This document shows positions 1-10,527 of a stretch of 60,000 nucleotides of DNA, one piece after another. Under the pieces are notes generated by a model. It saw only the letters and a program-made list of their open reading frames with translations, was not told where the DNA came from and made no database searches. Made by a program: the position numbers and the translations under genes. Numbering within the stretch: the stretch's first letter is position 1; every line of letters begins with the position of its first letter. Source of the DNA: Takakia lepidozioides (lineage: Eukaryota; Streptophyta; Takakiopsida; Takakiales; Takakiaceae); NCBI GenBank assembly GCA_030704615.1, contig CM060734.1:6016001-6076000 (forward strand). Reading direction: 5' to 3'.

Positions 1-366
1 GCAAGGCATCCTTGAAGGTACCTGAGATAAGCACAGAACATCTATAGGGCTTCTGAATGCTGAAATTTTGAGCTAGGCCTTGGTAAGACAGCTTGCTGGA
101 GTAGACGTGTACACCTTATACATGATCCGGTCAATGCACATTACTCTTGTTTGCCGGTCCCTTGTAGCCGATGCCTTATGTCAGATTTAGATACCTTATG
201 ATAAGAATGAGTTCCATTTCTTTGGCTCAAATCGTTTCTCCTGGTTATGGCTTTGCTCTTTATAGGCACCATAAAAAATACCCAATTCTGATATGTTGTT
301 GGTAGATGTTTTGTCTGAATACCAGGTGGTAAACCCCTGCCAGACTTCATTACCTAAGTCCCAATA
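1..366. other. No recognisable feature
   Basis: AT-rich sequence with only short chance reading frames. I recognise no gene, repeat or RNA here. Confidence 0.4.
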
Positions 367-880
367 CCTGCCCCCCTTTGGTTTTGTACACATGTTTTAC
401 CCAAAACAAGGGGTGGGTAAACACTAAAAGTTTGATATAAGATTCTTTCCCGATTGTTACTTTATGACCTTGGGAATTGAGGGTTCTTTCACTGGCCTCT
501 TCTTCCGGTCACCAGAGCTTATATACAAACTAAAAGGTAAAACTCTACATTTTGATGTACATGTGTTGATGGACCTTCGTTTGTCACAACTTGCCAACGT
601 GGGACATGCCAATGGCAGAAAATTCATTACATAAACCTGCCCCCATTGGTTTTGTACACATGTGGTACCCAAAAACATGGGCTAGGTAGACACTAAAGGG
701 TTGATAAAAGTTTCTTTCCTGTTTGTTGCTTCATGAATTTCGGAGTTTAAGGTCCCTTCATTGGCCTCATCTTTCCATTACCAGAGCTTATGTGTAGCTA
801 AAAGGTAAAACTCTACATTCTGATGTAAGTGTTGATGTACCTTTGCTTGTCACGGCTTGTTTTGTTTTTTGACCTTGGAG
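367..880. repeat. Tandem duplication, about 270-bp unit, two copies
   Basis: Two diverged head-to-tail units begin with nearly the same words (a CCTGCCCCC start followed by TTGGTTTTGTACACATG) at 367 and 636. They then run in parallel through ACCAGAGCTTAT and AAAAGGTAAAACTCTACATT. Neither unit codes for anything I recognise. It may be a fragment of an LTR or leader of an unidentified element. Confidence 0.7.
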
Positions 881-974
881 AGTTGAGATTGTAGGCATGT
901 TTATTTCTATGGTTCCTTTGTAACCAGAAGTAAAAGCTACAAAGAAGAGGGAGGTCATTTATGTGATGGGGTCT

Positions 975-1007
975 GGTATGCACTCCCTTACGGGGTGAGT
1001 GCATACC
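975..1007. repeat. Perfect 11-bp inverted repeat (hairpin)
   Basis: GGTATGCACTC at 975-985 is the reverse complement of GAGTGCATACC at 997-1007, with an 11-base loop. A partial third copy of the arm, CATACCAG, follows at about 1031. It could be a transposon end or one of the palindrome families that crowd this window. Confidence 0.6.
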
Positions 1008-1059
1008 ACACTCACTCCATAAGGAGCTGCCATACCAGGGGATGGTTGGTGGGTTCCCT

Positions 1060-1086
1060 CTCTCTCCCTCTCTCTCCCTCCCTCCA
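1060..1086. repeat. CT-rich microsatellite
   Basis: A short pyrimidine tract of CTCTCTCC units. It carries no other information. Confidence 0.7.
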
Positions 1087-1249
1087 TGGATCTGGCTGGT
1101 TCTTTTAAAACTTGATAGTTTAAGACCAGTGGTACGTTACCTAACCCCTAATTAACCTTCTTGGAATTTGGTTAATTTCGGTTATTTACATTACCCGGAT
1201 TTTTGGTATAAGGTCGGGATCCTAATGGAGCCATCCTATTCTTTAATTT

Positions 1250-1415
1250 TCTCATCCATAAATGGATGTCATCCTCAGAGGATGACACAGATGAAAAATC
1301 GAGAGACAATTTCATCCAACGCGGATGAAATCACGATAGATTTCATCCTGCGCGGTAGAGTTCATCCCGTGTGATGGATTTCATCCCGAATGGATGAAAT
1401 CGCGGGAAATCGCGC
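1250..1415. repeat. Cluster of TTTCATCC/GGATGAAA palindromes
   Basis: Several inverted pairs of the word GGATGAAATC lie within about 160 bp. One is TTTCATCC, four bases, GGATGAAATC near 1310; another is GATTTCATCC, four bases, GGATGAAATC near 1378. A related pair, GGATGTCATCC/GAGGATGAC, is near 1263. Spacing is irregular. It resembles the palindrome families attached to the methyltransferase genes but no gene can be assigned to it. Confidence 0.6.
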
Positions 1416-1839
1416 TTCATCTCTTCCCTGCCCTAACCGTGCTTAAGGGATGGCTGGAGCTGAGAGATGGCAGCGGGGGGCGCATGGAGCTCGATTCAGG
1501 CGCCCTTGAATGCCATGGAGCTGCGCCATTAAGGCATTTAGGTGTTCTGGCAAGATTCAGTACCTTCTTCCCCTCTTGGGGTGCGCAATGGCGGCAGTAC
1601 CTGCAATTTCCCTGTGGCGGTTGTCTCTAATGCTTGGCGGGCGATCTACCTACACTCCTTCAGTTCCATGTCACTCTCAAGAGAGGGTGGGGAAGATTTG
1701 ACATGCCGGAAACCGGCGTACCATCCTGTCAGAGATTGCACGTATGCATTAAGTTCTTACATTATTCCTATTATCTTCCATTTTTTCCCCTCCAGAAGGG
1801 CCCGAGCCCACGTTTCCCTATTAAAAATATAAAATACCC

Positions 1840-2283
1840 TATAGGGCCTACACTTCCTGCCAGGAAGAATGTCCCGTTCTTTGCGAGCGCCGACTTCATG
1901 ACGAGCCTGGTGAAGGACTACTCCCTTCCTAGTTATGCAGCTAAACTCGCAAATACAACGATTAGACGATGTGAGAATCCCAGTAAAGTAGAGCAGATTT
2001 TGGAGAGGGCTAGGGAGGACAGAAAGATAAGGAAAGAGTTGGCAACAGCTGAGACAGGTAGACGGGTGCGAAAGTTCATATGTGATTCAGCGGATGAGAG
2101 CGATGCAGACAGGGGGACGACGAGCCAACGGAGGTGAGATGGTCGGTTCCGCAAGGTGAAGATGGGATTTTTGAAAGCCTGGCCAACGAGCAGTCCGCTG
2201 GAGATGAGAAAGGCAATGACGGGGTGGAGGCGGAGCAGGATAGTCAAGGACAGGACGACGATAGTGATGATTTTCAAGATTAA
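1840..2283 (+). pseudogene. 3' exon fragment of a transposon ParB-methyltransferase gene
   Basis: The translation matches the last exon of the methyltransferase genes at 14.4-16.6 kb and 18.0-24.4 kb. Shared blocks are NVPFFA, DYSLPSYAAKLA, IRRCENPSKVE and a charged tail ending in DDDSDDFQD before a TAA at 2281. Relative to the 14.4-kb copy there is a one-base shift near 2118, so the frame is broken in the middle of the exon. No upstream exon (methyltransferase core or ParB-like part) is visible before about 1840, where an acceptor-like AG precedes the homology. It is a dead fragment, useful because it preserves the natural C-terminus that the 14.4-kb copy has lost. Confidence 0.75.
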
Positions 2284-2417
2284 TAGAATTTTAATGAACT
2301 CTTTGTACATTTAAATTCTATTCCAAAGTATATAAAGGAAATTCTCCCCGTCCTTCATGTCCCCTCTCCCATGTGCTTCTCAGCGACAACATCGTCCAAA
2401 CCTGGTCCCTCCCAAAA

Positions 2418-3045
2418 TCTGAAATGCGGCACCGCATTTCAATGTCGGAACGGAAATGTGGCAACTGCAAAAACCTCCTTTGGAAATGCGGCACCGCATT
2501 TCCGAAACTGGGGCAAGAACAATTTTCCGTTTCATGGTTTGGACATCAGAAACTGTTCGGACAAACGGAAATGCGGTGCCGCATTTCCGTTTTCGACACG
2601 GCAGTTTTGCCGATTGCCAGCTCTTTCCATGGAGGTAAATGGAAATGCGGAGGTCGAACATGGATATGCGGTGCCGCATTTACCTTTTGGAGATGGACAT
2701 TTTTCCAACTGCAGACCCATCGACGGAAATGCGGCTCCCCATTCCATGATGCTAGACGGGAATGCGGCACTGCATTCCATTGTCCAATAAGAAATTTCGA
2801 TGACGTACATGGAAATACGGCGCCGCATTTCCAAAACGGACATCGTTGTTTGTCCAATTCCAGACCCTTCGACGGAAATGCGGCACCACATTCCATTGTG
2901 CTCTCCGGAAATGCGGTGCCGCATTTCATTGTCCGGTACGAAATTTCGATGACGGACATGGAAATGCGGTGGCGCATTTCAAGTATGGACATGGACAAGC
3001 ATTAGCGATTGGACATGCTCGGACAATTCAAGGTCCAATATGGAA
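2418..3045. repeat. Palindrome array, AAATGCGGCACCGCATTT family
   Basis: About a dozen near-perfect palindromes of the form AAATGCGGYRCCGCATTT, some with one or two changes, are separated by 25-70 bp of unique-looking spacer. The first is at 2421-2440. The spacers recur in inverted order in the array at 13.77-14.42 kb, so the two arrays with their methyltransferase exons form a large inverted repeat. Reading frames through this array are artefacts of the repeat. Confidence 0.9.
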
Positions 3046-3504
3046 ATACAACTTGTGTCTACAATGGGGTGCCACAGCCAATAGCTGCCCAACTGTAATC
3101 TCAACTTTGGTCTGACATATTACTTCAGCCAAAATCCCTTCATTACCCTGCATCTGTGAAGCCTCTTGCTTCACTTCATCTTCACCTCCTTCATCTTCTC
3201 TTTCAGAATCAGAAGAATTAAAGGGTTCCGTTACCTGCCCTCTGGATGCATTAATGGGCCTGTAATTAGTTTCGGCTGATGTACCGAGTAGATACTTTGA
3301 CGGCCTTGTTTGTCTTTTTGCATGATGGCACCCGCTATTGCAGTACATGCAATGCAGAGTGCTTTGCTCCTTTGGCCACGTGCTTGAATTCAAACGCTCT
3401 ACCGTCTCCCTCTGTCCACGTGGCACATTTTCCGAGTTTGACTTCCAAACTGCCTTTACACTCACCGGCCACTTTCCTGACGTTAACCCGTGTCCACTTG
3501 TCAC
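3028..3504 (-). pseudogene. Retrotransposon gag/protease-junction fragment
   Basis: A minus-strand frame contains a zinc-knuckle-like cluster (CMYC...CHHAKR), an acidic S/D/E stretch, and a C-terminal motif TVGQLLAVAPHCR. That motif resembles ISLRQLLAIAPQCW in the Ty3/gypsy element at 56.6 kb, where it precedes the aspartic protease. The frame ends abruptly and no protease or reverse transcriptase follows. I read it as an isolated scrap of a related retrotransposon. Confidence 0.5.
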
Positions 3505-3544
3505 TGACCCTATGGACTGTGCAACCTATGTGGGCTGTAGTTGG

Positions 3545-3642
3545 GCTGTGATAGGCTGTGTCAAGCTGTGGTGAGCTGTGATATGTTGTGTTAAACTATG
3601 GTGGGCTGTGATATGCTGTGTTAGACTATGGTGGGCTGTGAT
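3545..3642. repeat. 30-bp tandem repeat, just over three units
   Basis: Units of GCTGTGATATGYTGTGTTAR followed by ACTATGGTGG repeat in phase, with a diverged first copy. Confidence 0.8.
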
Positions 3643-3800
3643 GATGAGGCATGGAGCGATGAGAAGGAACTGCACAGGGAAGTGGCTGATACTATAAGGG
3701 AAATGCAGATACTGATATCCCTATGAACACGTCCGGCAAAGGGGGACCTTTGCCACATGTGCAGTCCTAGTGGGCATTCCAAATTGGAATGTGAATAGAT
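3640..3800 (+). pseudogene. Zinc-knuckle (gag-like) scrap
   Basis: A short frame with one stop encodes CHMCSPSGHSKLEC at about 3751-3792, a CX2CX4HX4C retroviral-type zinc knuckle, preceded by a charged helix-like stretch. Nothing else of a retroelement is intact nearby. Confidence 0.45.
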
Positions 3801-4439
3801 AAGGGTAAAATTGAGAAGTTACCCAATGAGGCAACGGCCAATCAAGATCTTGTTGAGGCTTTATGGCATGATGTCATCTCCGACAGTTCAAGAGTTCATG
3901 GAGGAGAATTACTGGAAGTGTGCAAATGTTCAGATGTTTGTCGATAGCCAGGAAGTCTCCCGTCCCTGCTGCGCACCATGAATCTAGAAAGTATACTGAT
4001 TTGTCTCATGGATTGGTTTATTTGTTCCAGTCAAGGCCAAGCGTCGTATGAAGTCAACATCCGACAAGAAGAAGGATGGACGGCCAGGAGGGTCTCTGGA
4101 GGTATATGAGTATTTATGAGGAGGAGATCTGCTGGCGAGCACAACGCCCTCAAACAGATGTAGGGCAAAGGAATGTCTATCTGGGGAGATCTGGGATGAG
4201 AGTAGAATCCGCTACCCGTTCTTACTAGTCGGGTGATAGTCTTCCACCAGTTGGGATATTGTAAATAATGTACATTGACAATGACGCTATTCTCTAAGCG
4301 CAAATTATGAATCCAAATGGTTCATTGTTTTTTATTCATTTCATGTCCAGAGCGATGGATACAATGGTTGTGCTCTGTGTTCTCTGTGTACTCTTTGTTC
4401 GGTTTTGGAATTCATTACTCATGTCGATATGAGAGGTAT

Positions 4440-5256
4440 CACCACGGGAGATCTCCCCTACCTGACTATGTGCATGTTTTGGTTTCGTCATCACACCTGT
4501 CAGACTCTTTTAGACTAGAGAGCGTGAGTAAGGACGGGAGACCTCCCGTCCTCTTTGCCTTTCTATTTGTGTTTGTTCCTGTCAAACCCCTCATTCTCTT
4601 ATGGCTTTGGTGTTGTATCCTGTGCATGTTTACCCCTCAATTTAATTTGACTATGCCTGATGTGTATCGCTAATTGGGAGGGGAGACCTCCCGTCTATCC
4701 TGTCCGCATGTGTTTTGTGCGTGGAGCTATGACTTACATGAATGAAGAATAATCGGTTCACGGCCTTGCCTGTGACCTTGGAATCCGCTAGGTGGTTCTT
4801 ATTTTATGGATGACGCTCTTGAGTAACCGGTCTGAGACTTGAGCACGATGATAGACAGAGATAAACAGTCATGTCGAAGGGCTGATGCATTAGAGCCGAA
4901 CTATTTGAATGAATTGGCTTCTATAGAGACTATGTTCAGTATTGGTTTGCGTCGAAGACTATGGTTTTGGGTCCTATGGGATGGTGATGGTTGATTAGTG
5001 CCCATAGCCAGGGACCTCAATGGTTGTACAAATTTGGTTTGGTAATGCTCTAATAAATTACTCTGGACATTTTGGGACGTATCTCGACGGGATGTCTTTC
5101 TATCTTACTATGTTCTAATCATAGATCGGGAGATCTCCCTTGCCTCAGTGGAGATGTCGAACTTGGGACAACAATCATAATTCTCTTGTTTGGCATTTTT
5201 TTGTAGGCTAATATTAAAAAAATGAAGCAACTGTGATTGACAGGAGGTCTCCCGTG
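4440..5256. repeat. Dispersed palindromes, GGGAGAYCTCCC family
   Basis: At least five palindromes share the core GGGAGAYCTCCC: near 4446, 4532-4551 (GGACGGGAGACCTCCCGTCC), 4679, 5127 and 5241. Spacing is 85-450 bp in otherwise non-coding DNA. No coding frame accompanies them. They resemble the element-specific families but their owner is not visible. Confidence 0.75.
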
Positions 5257-5499
5257 CTGCCCGTGAAATTGTAGAAAACTAGGATTTCAACTCATATTAG
5301 GGATGTGATCATGGTATGGATTCTCTGGGAACAACAATATTTACTAAACATCTACTACAATAAACTTAATAAAATCATTTAAATTTGTTTTTATATTGAA
5401 TTTTTATTCAATTTAATAAATAAATAAATATGTTATTCCTAGACTTTGGAAAGTCTAGATTTACTTAAAATCCAGTTTACTACCAAGAGTGCATACATA

Positions 5500-5935
5500 G
5501 TAGAAATGGTGGGCTTTGAAGCACACCGTTTCTGCCCCACCCAAAAGGCTCTTTTTGAGGTATCTTCAGACAACAATAGAAAGCATGGAGGGTACTTGAA
5601 ATGGATTAAATACATAGCAGAAACGGTGTGCTTTGAAGCATCTGGAAATGGGGTCAGGCAGGATGGTGTGCGGCGCCGCACACCGTTTTTCCAACCAACC
5701 ACACCACACCACTTTCCTACATTGTTGTGAACCCCAAACAGCAGCCCCCATCACCTGCGTGACCTTGCTTTCGTAGTATGCATCCTCCACATCTTCCTCC
5801 ATGTCCTCCGTCTGGACCTCCTCTGTCTCCACCAGGTGGGTTCTCGACAACCACTCTCTGCATCTTCCCCTGCAATGTTTTGACAGATGGGTCACTATCC
5901 GGACTGCAGAGATGGTATGCGGTGCCACACACCAC
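5500..5935. repeat. GGTGTGCGGCGCCGCACACC palindrome family
   Basis: One perfect 20-bp palindrome lies at 5665-5684. Degenerate relatives that keep only the outer arms are near 5500-5535 and 5617-5640, and another is at 5914-5933. The intervening minus strand encodes an acidic stretch (VETEEVQTEDMEEDVEDAYYESK) like the acidic tails of the methyltransferase genes, but I cannot show homology. Confidence 0.7.
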
Positions 5936-5943
5936 TTCAAGTT

Positions 5944-6150
5944 ACCTCGCGTGATCGCGCATGCTTATATGAGATGCCTCCGACAGAGGCATCTATGGGT
6001 TGCATCTAATACATGCATCTATGAGATGGTTAATTAGCAACCTTGCGCGATCTCGCGTTCTTCTAATAGATGATTCTATCAGATGCATCTGAGACATGCT
6101 TCCATGAGTTGCTTAATTAGCAACCTCGCGCGATCGCGTGTGCTTCTCTT
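5944..6150. repeat. GCGCGATCGCG palindromes in an intron-like region
   Basis: Copies of CCTCGCGYGATCGCG lie at about 5944, 6045 and 6118. The last two sit in a roughly 80-bp near-repeat that also shares TTAATTAGCAACC. Other inverted pairs between them include GATGCCTC/GAGGCATC. The block immediately precedes an acceptor-like TCCTCAG at 6187-6193. A degenerate copy (CCTCGCACGATC) recurs at about 8579 inside a later inferred intron of the same gene. Confidence 0.7.
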
Positions 6151-6193
6151 TAGCTTCATTTAACTCTCCATGTTAATTCAACATTTTCCTCCT

Positions 6194-6455
6194 CAGGAAC
6201 TCGTGGAAGAAATTACTGACCCGGAGTTGAGGGACTACTACGCCGAATGCCTTCAATTATCATCTGGTCAGATAACAATAATCGACTATTTAGTATTTCT
6301 AAATTCCTCAATGACCCAAATAAAGCCCAAAAATTCGACACAACATTCCCGGAGAAAGTTGCACAGGCACGGATGTACTATGAGTTGAAGGGGAATCCCA
6401 GGAAATTCAACAATAACGTTTCGAAATCTGAAATCGTTGAGTGGAAAATATTTAA
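6194..6455 (+). pseudogene. Exon fragment of the degenerate methyltransferase-like gene (upstream part)
   Basis: After an acceptor-like TCCTCAG, the frame starts ELVEEITDPELRDYYAECLQ. It continues in a different frame with KFLNDPNKAQKFDTTFPEKV and RMYYELKGNPRKFNNN, which implies a one-base shift around 6265-6290. The two halves read as one amphipathic, charged protein segment. I recognise no domain. The link to the coding stretch after the solo LTR is inferred from strand, spacing and style only. Confidence 0.4.
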
Positions 6456-6490
6456 TTTGAGTTTCTATTTTCTTTTAATGTCATGTTCTT

Positions 6491-7217
6491 TGTCGCGCAC
6501 CTCACTTCGATAAGCTCCCCTTCAAGTCATAGTTACTCGCTTTGATGCGCGCGCCTGACTCCCAACCTGGCCGCCCGGGCCACTTGGAGCTTCGCTGCTC
6601 ACCGGGACATAATGGTCCCCCTTCGCTTCCCACTAAACCCTCCACCTATTTGGGACTAGGAGAATTCCCTTTGGTAGATGGTAGTCCGGAACAGCTCCCC
6701 ACTCTTTGGTCGCTTTCCGGCTCGCTCGCTTACTCACTAGTTTTTGGTCACCAACGGGCTTGCACCGTTCTCGGGGTCGCTACTCCCCTTATATATACTT
6801 CTGTAGCTGTCCGCGGGGGTTTCACAACCAGCCATGCCATTTTATGGCGAACCACCACGAAAACCCTCGACTCCCGGTGATGAGTCGCGGTGAGTCTTGG
6901 CCCACTCACTACGGCCCCTATGGACCGTGATGAGTCCCAAGACTCCCCACGACTCCCACCACGAGGTCTCCGCCCCCATGGTGAGTCCTATGCCACCCCC
7001 CAAGAGTCCCGCTAAGCTACCACCACCCCTTGTGGAGCCACCCCCACCGCAACCCGGTGTGCGGGGCTCCACCTAGTGAGCGCCTCCGCCTCCTTGGGTG
7101 CCTTGGGCACTCAAGGGTGCTTCAGCCCCCCATACCTATCGCTGCCGCTGCCCCCACCACAGGGGCAACCCCTCATGTGTCCCGACCCCCTTGCCCTCAA
7201 GGCAAAGGGCCGCGACA
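6491..7217 (-). mobile_element. Solo LTR of the Ty3/gypsy chromovirus
   Basis: This 727-bp block is closely similar over its whole length to the two LTRs of the chromovirus at 16635-17360 and 37075-37801. It is flanked by a perfect 5-bp duplication TTCTT (6486-6490 and 7218-7222). No internal sequence is present, so it is the product of recombination between two LTRs. Its sense orientation, judged from the primer-binding site of the full copy, is minus. It interrupts the degenerate methyltransferase-like gene, probably within an intron. Confidence 0.95.
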
Positions 7218-7339
7218 TTCTTCATTCACAAGAAAAAGCCTTTACCCGGTGTTTGTTGGTCTGACATGTTGTTCCGGCTGACCAGGAATTTTTGCAAGCC
7301 TCACAACTTAGATTGGAGATGCCTAGCGTTAAGGAGGCC

Positions 7340-9013
7340 ATGACTTTGATCCTATGCGATGACGATGTTTGGGAGAAATAGGTTTTCAGTGAGTGGGAGA
7401 AGGGAAACCTCCTAGATATTAACGGAAAGAAGCACAAGGGTGAACAATCGCAGCTAACAAAGTCTACCGTCTACAAGCTCCAAGGATTGAACCCCCGGCA
7501 AATGAAGAAGGTTGCCCAGAAGATTTTGGACTTGCAGATCTGTGTTCGTGGTCCCTACAAGGGAAATGACCCCAAGATATTGTGCATGTCAGATTACATC
7601 GATCGAATAAAGGACCGGTGGTTTATCATCGACGATGTCATGGTGGTATTGGGGTTTGATGCCAGGAGCAAGCAACACCCAGAGCCATACACAAAAGCAC
7701 AATGGCTCGCAGTGAAGAAGATATACAAGTTCAATAAGTCAGAGTTCGAGACATTCCGATCGAAACTGGGGGCCAAATATATGAAAAGCAAAGTAAATAT
7801 GAACATGAAGACCGAGAAAGTGAATGACGCATTCATCAAGTACGAGCTTTCATGCAAGAAAAGGGTTGAGGACATGGAGAACAAAATGGGCAACCTCAAC
7901 GAGACCTTCAAGTCACATTATCAGAGTTTAGGTGGCAAGCAGAGGTTCACGGACACCAAAACTCAGTTGAAAATTGTGAGAAAGAGGGATTTCGAAAACA
8001 TTGCAATGGTATTCGTCAACACAGTCTGTGACGACGACTCAGTTGTTTTCATGCAAAGGAATTACAAGAATATTTTTGATGCGTTCTTCAAACATCAGCT
8101 AAACCCTAATGCATTTGTCTTCTTCTCGACACAGAGGTCATCTTCCAATCTGGTTTCCTACTTACGGTTTGGCGAGGGCCGGAACAACTATCTTCTACTT
8201 CAGGGTTTGTATCTTCCTGGAGAGTTTGACAATCCTTACCAAAGCAGGCCAAAGTCATTTTCAAGGCCAGTCATGTGCCTTGATTACGTATTTTCTGTAA
8301 CAACTGCCTAGATTGAGAACCACGAGGGGCACCTCCAGGCTGTCTTGATGGTCAGCCCCATTAAACCAGTGATTGAGACTCCGGATACTAAGCTCACGGA
8401 CCAAGAGAAGGAATGTGCCGCCTACAAACACAAGTTGTGGGCAGAGTCTTATGACTACATTGTGTCCTTGTTATGTGGCGAAGGAATGTCGGCTGTCAAT
8501 CTCTTCGGAGGAGTAATGTTGTCGTCAGCTCTTCACGTAAGCATTTCCAATTCTATTCCACAACCCAACTTTCGAACCTCGCACGATCACTCGTGCATCC
8601 TTTTTACTCACTTGTTATCATGTTTTGTAGGCTAGGAATGTCCGAGTCCTTGATATAAACCACCATCAAAAAAAGAAATTATGCGGAAATAAGGTGGCCG
8701 CAAACTTCACACTCCTCCACGCGGAGAATGACGACGCAACCAAGGGTGGTGATGACACAAGGGGGATGCAGGAGACTCGAAGGCACAATGGCGATGGCAA
8801 TGAAAATGACAATGACGATGACGAACAAAGAGATTCAGAGAAAGATGAAAACCAGGGAGAAGATGACGGAAATGAAGAACATGAGGAAGGGGAGGAAGAG
8901 AAAGGCGATGATGATGACGGCCAAAATGACGATGCCGTCAATAATTTCTTGCAAGAGGAGACCGAACAAGTAGAGTATGGGAGAGATCCACCAGCTGAAC
9001 AAGCAGGGAGGTG
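7340..9013 (+). pseudogene. Degenerate class-beta methyltransferase-like gene, C-terminal part
   Basis: An open stretch (7487-8311, extendable upstream to about 7381) is followed by one TAG. The same frame then runs to an inferred donor at 8540, an 8541-8631 intron, and a last exon with a strongly acidic D/E-rich tail to 9013. Near 8060-8160, DAFFKHQLNPNAFVFFS resembles the strand after motif IV in the ParB-methyltransferases. Near 8440-8660, SYDYIVSLL, NLFGG and NVRVLDIN resemble their motif X/motif I block, with an intron at the corresponding place. The motif IV position (VFVNTVCDDD) has lost the DPPY-like residues. Stops at 7379 and 8309 argue that it is inactive. I see no ParB-like part. 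The assignment is from pattern only, and an unrelated family is possible. Confidence 0.4.
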
Positions 9014-9099
9014 ATACCGCGATTAAGCCCACCATCCACCGGTCGTACAAAATACCAATGAAGGAAACAATCCCGGGACAACAGTACTATCTTCCTCCG

Positions 9100-9331
9100 C
9101 TAAAGAAGTGGGCGGCGGCAATGTCCAGGATGACGCTGATTCAACAGACTACTTCGCTAAGGAGATTGCAGATATAGACTCAAGGGTGGGTTTCAGGCCA
9201 GTCGAGGGAGATATGCCATTACGGATGTCACCATATCAAGGTTTAAGTCAACGGATTAGAGATATCGTTGATGGTCAGGCAACTAGGGCACTGAACCGCG
9301 ATAAAGTTACTGTTGACAGAAATCGTATATA
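9100..9331 (+). pseudogene. Unassigned coding-like fragment
   Basis: The frame reads VQDDADSTDYFAKEIADIDS and SPYQGLSQRIRDIVDGQATRAL before a stop at 9331. It looks like a degenerate exon, with balanced composition and no repeats. I recognise no family. It lies between the methyltransferase-like gene and the next coding stretch. Confidence 0.25.
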
Positions 9332-9429
9332 AATGGAACTAATAACTTTGTGTTTTATGATTGTCTCATGAATCAATCGAAACTCTTACGCAAGTCTAAT
9401 CACAAGCATTTTTTGTAGATCCGTGAATC

Positions 9430-10332
9430 AAATACAGAGGAAGTGACACATACAAGAACAAACGACACACAACAGCGTACAATGAAGAAACAATCCGACT
9501 TGATTGTGAGGATTACGTCCCCCACAGTGGAAGTTTCAAGAACCGCAGGCGATCGCGCTATTTCACTTTTGGGAGGATCGAGAAAAACATGGCGGATGGC
9601 GAAAGACCCATCTCCGGGGGAGATGGCGGCGAAACCTCATCCGACTTGCAGCAAGTGCAGCCAAAGCTGGTACTGCATTTTCCGCCTCCTCATTTCCTTC
9701 CAGATCTCCATTACAAAATTTCTAATATATTAATAATTATTTCCTAATGGGCAGGATGATATGATCTGTCCACCACACGATTTTTCCCAAGCTGTCAATC
9801 CTGGGGATTTCTTTGTTCTTCCAATGGGTCCAAATGGATGTCAGCCCGGATATTATGTCCTGGTTCTGGATGTCGGGTTCCTTTGTGAGGTCTACCTTGA
9901 GAAGGGGCCAAAAACCCCTCCCGCAACGCAGCCTTGTATCTCCACGGGAAGATTTAAGCTAGCAATGCGACATGAGGTGGGAGACTTCATCAAATGGGTC
10001 GTGAAGAAGTTCTTCGTCATCCTAAAAGAAGAGACTGTCGTGGATTTGAAAGCAACCTTGTTCGGGAGGAATGCCCACAAAGTCATGCATTACAGTTCCG
10101 ACCAATGTGTGGAACATAGACTTACGTTCAACCAGTATTGGCCTACGCTTCCTACGTCCTCCATTTACTTCAAACGACTTTATGACTTGTTTGTTGACCC
10201 GGACTCTAAAGCCTACAGGTCTAATACCCTGCTTATAGACGTCGTAGGAAACATGTTCAAGTCTTACCTCAATCCTTTGAGCCTGGTCGTCTTCCTCCAT
10301 AAATACGAAGCACTTATAGATCCATACAAGGA
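9430..10332 (+). pseudogene. Unknown gene, first part (interrupted by a SINE)
   Basis: The best stretch is 9761-10332, beginning MICPPHDFSQAVNPGDFFVLP and continuing through GYYVLVLDVGFLCEVYLEKGP, KKFFVILKEETVVDLKATLF and SLVVFLHKYEALIDPY. It has mixed alpha/beta composition and no stop. An upstream exon-like piece at about 9430-9660 ends in a donor-like GTACTG. The reading is cut by the poly-A side of a SINE at 10333 and resumes after it at 10528. I do not recognise the protein. It follows the methyltransferase-like gene on the same strand and may be part of the same transposon. Confidence 0.35.
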
Positions 10333-10527
10333 AAAAAAAAAAAAAAAAAAAAAAATGGACGCGTTGCCGAAGCAAGCGTAACTTATGGTGTCACTTGACC
10401 CCATAGGGCTACTGCCTTCTGGTGGGAAGGTGGACACCGCAATGACTTCCAACAGGTGGATTGAACCCACAACCACTCGTGAGAGGGTATGTGTCCTTGC
10501 CACTGGGCTACATGCAAGTTGTCTCCC
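10333..10527 (-). mobile_element. tRNA-derived SINE
   Basis: On the minus strand the block begins with an A-box-like TAGCCCAGTGGCAAGG and a B-box-like GGTTCAATCC about 35 bp later. Its other end carries a run of more than 20 A on the plus strand (T on the element strand), as in plant SINEs with T-rich 3' ends. TACAAGGA flanks both sides (10325-10332 and 10528-10535). Excluding it rejoins one coding stretch. Its length of about 195 bp suits a plant SINE. Confidence 0.75.

Noticed and set aside
2371-3005. Many overlapping proteins rich in MRHRIS or NAAPH words on both strands
   Set aside because: They are translations of the palindrome arrays; the same holds for frames in 13.7-14.4, 24.6-27.4 and 31.4-31.8 kb.
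2418-3045. CRISPR-like array (regular short palindromic repeats with spacers)
   Set aside because: Repeats are full palindromes with variable spacing and spacers that recur in a second array; the setting is a eukaryotic nuclear genome with introns and no cas genes.
6542-7281. Several small proteins within 6.5-7.3, 16.7-17.4 and 37.4-37.9 kb
   Set aside because: They are the same chance frames recurring in three LTR copies.
10440-10525. A tRNA gene on the minus strand
   Set aside because: A- and B-box-like words are present but no cloverleaf with acceptor stem can be formed, and the unit has SINE features.
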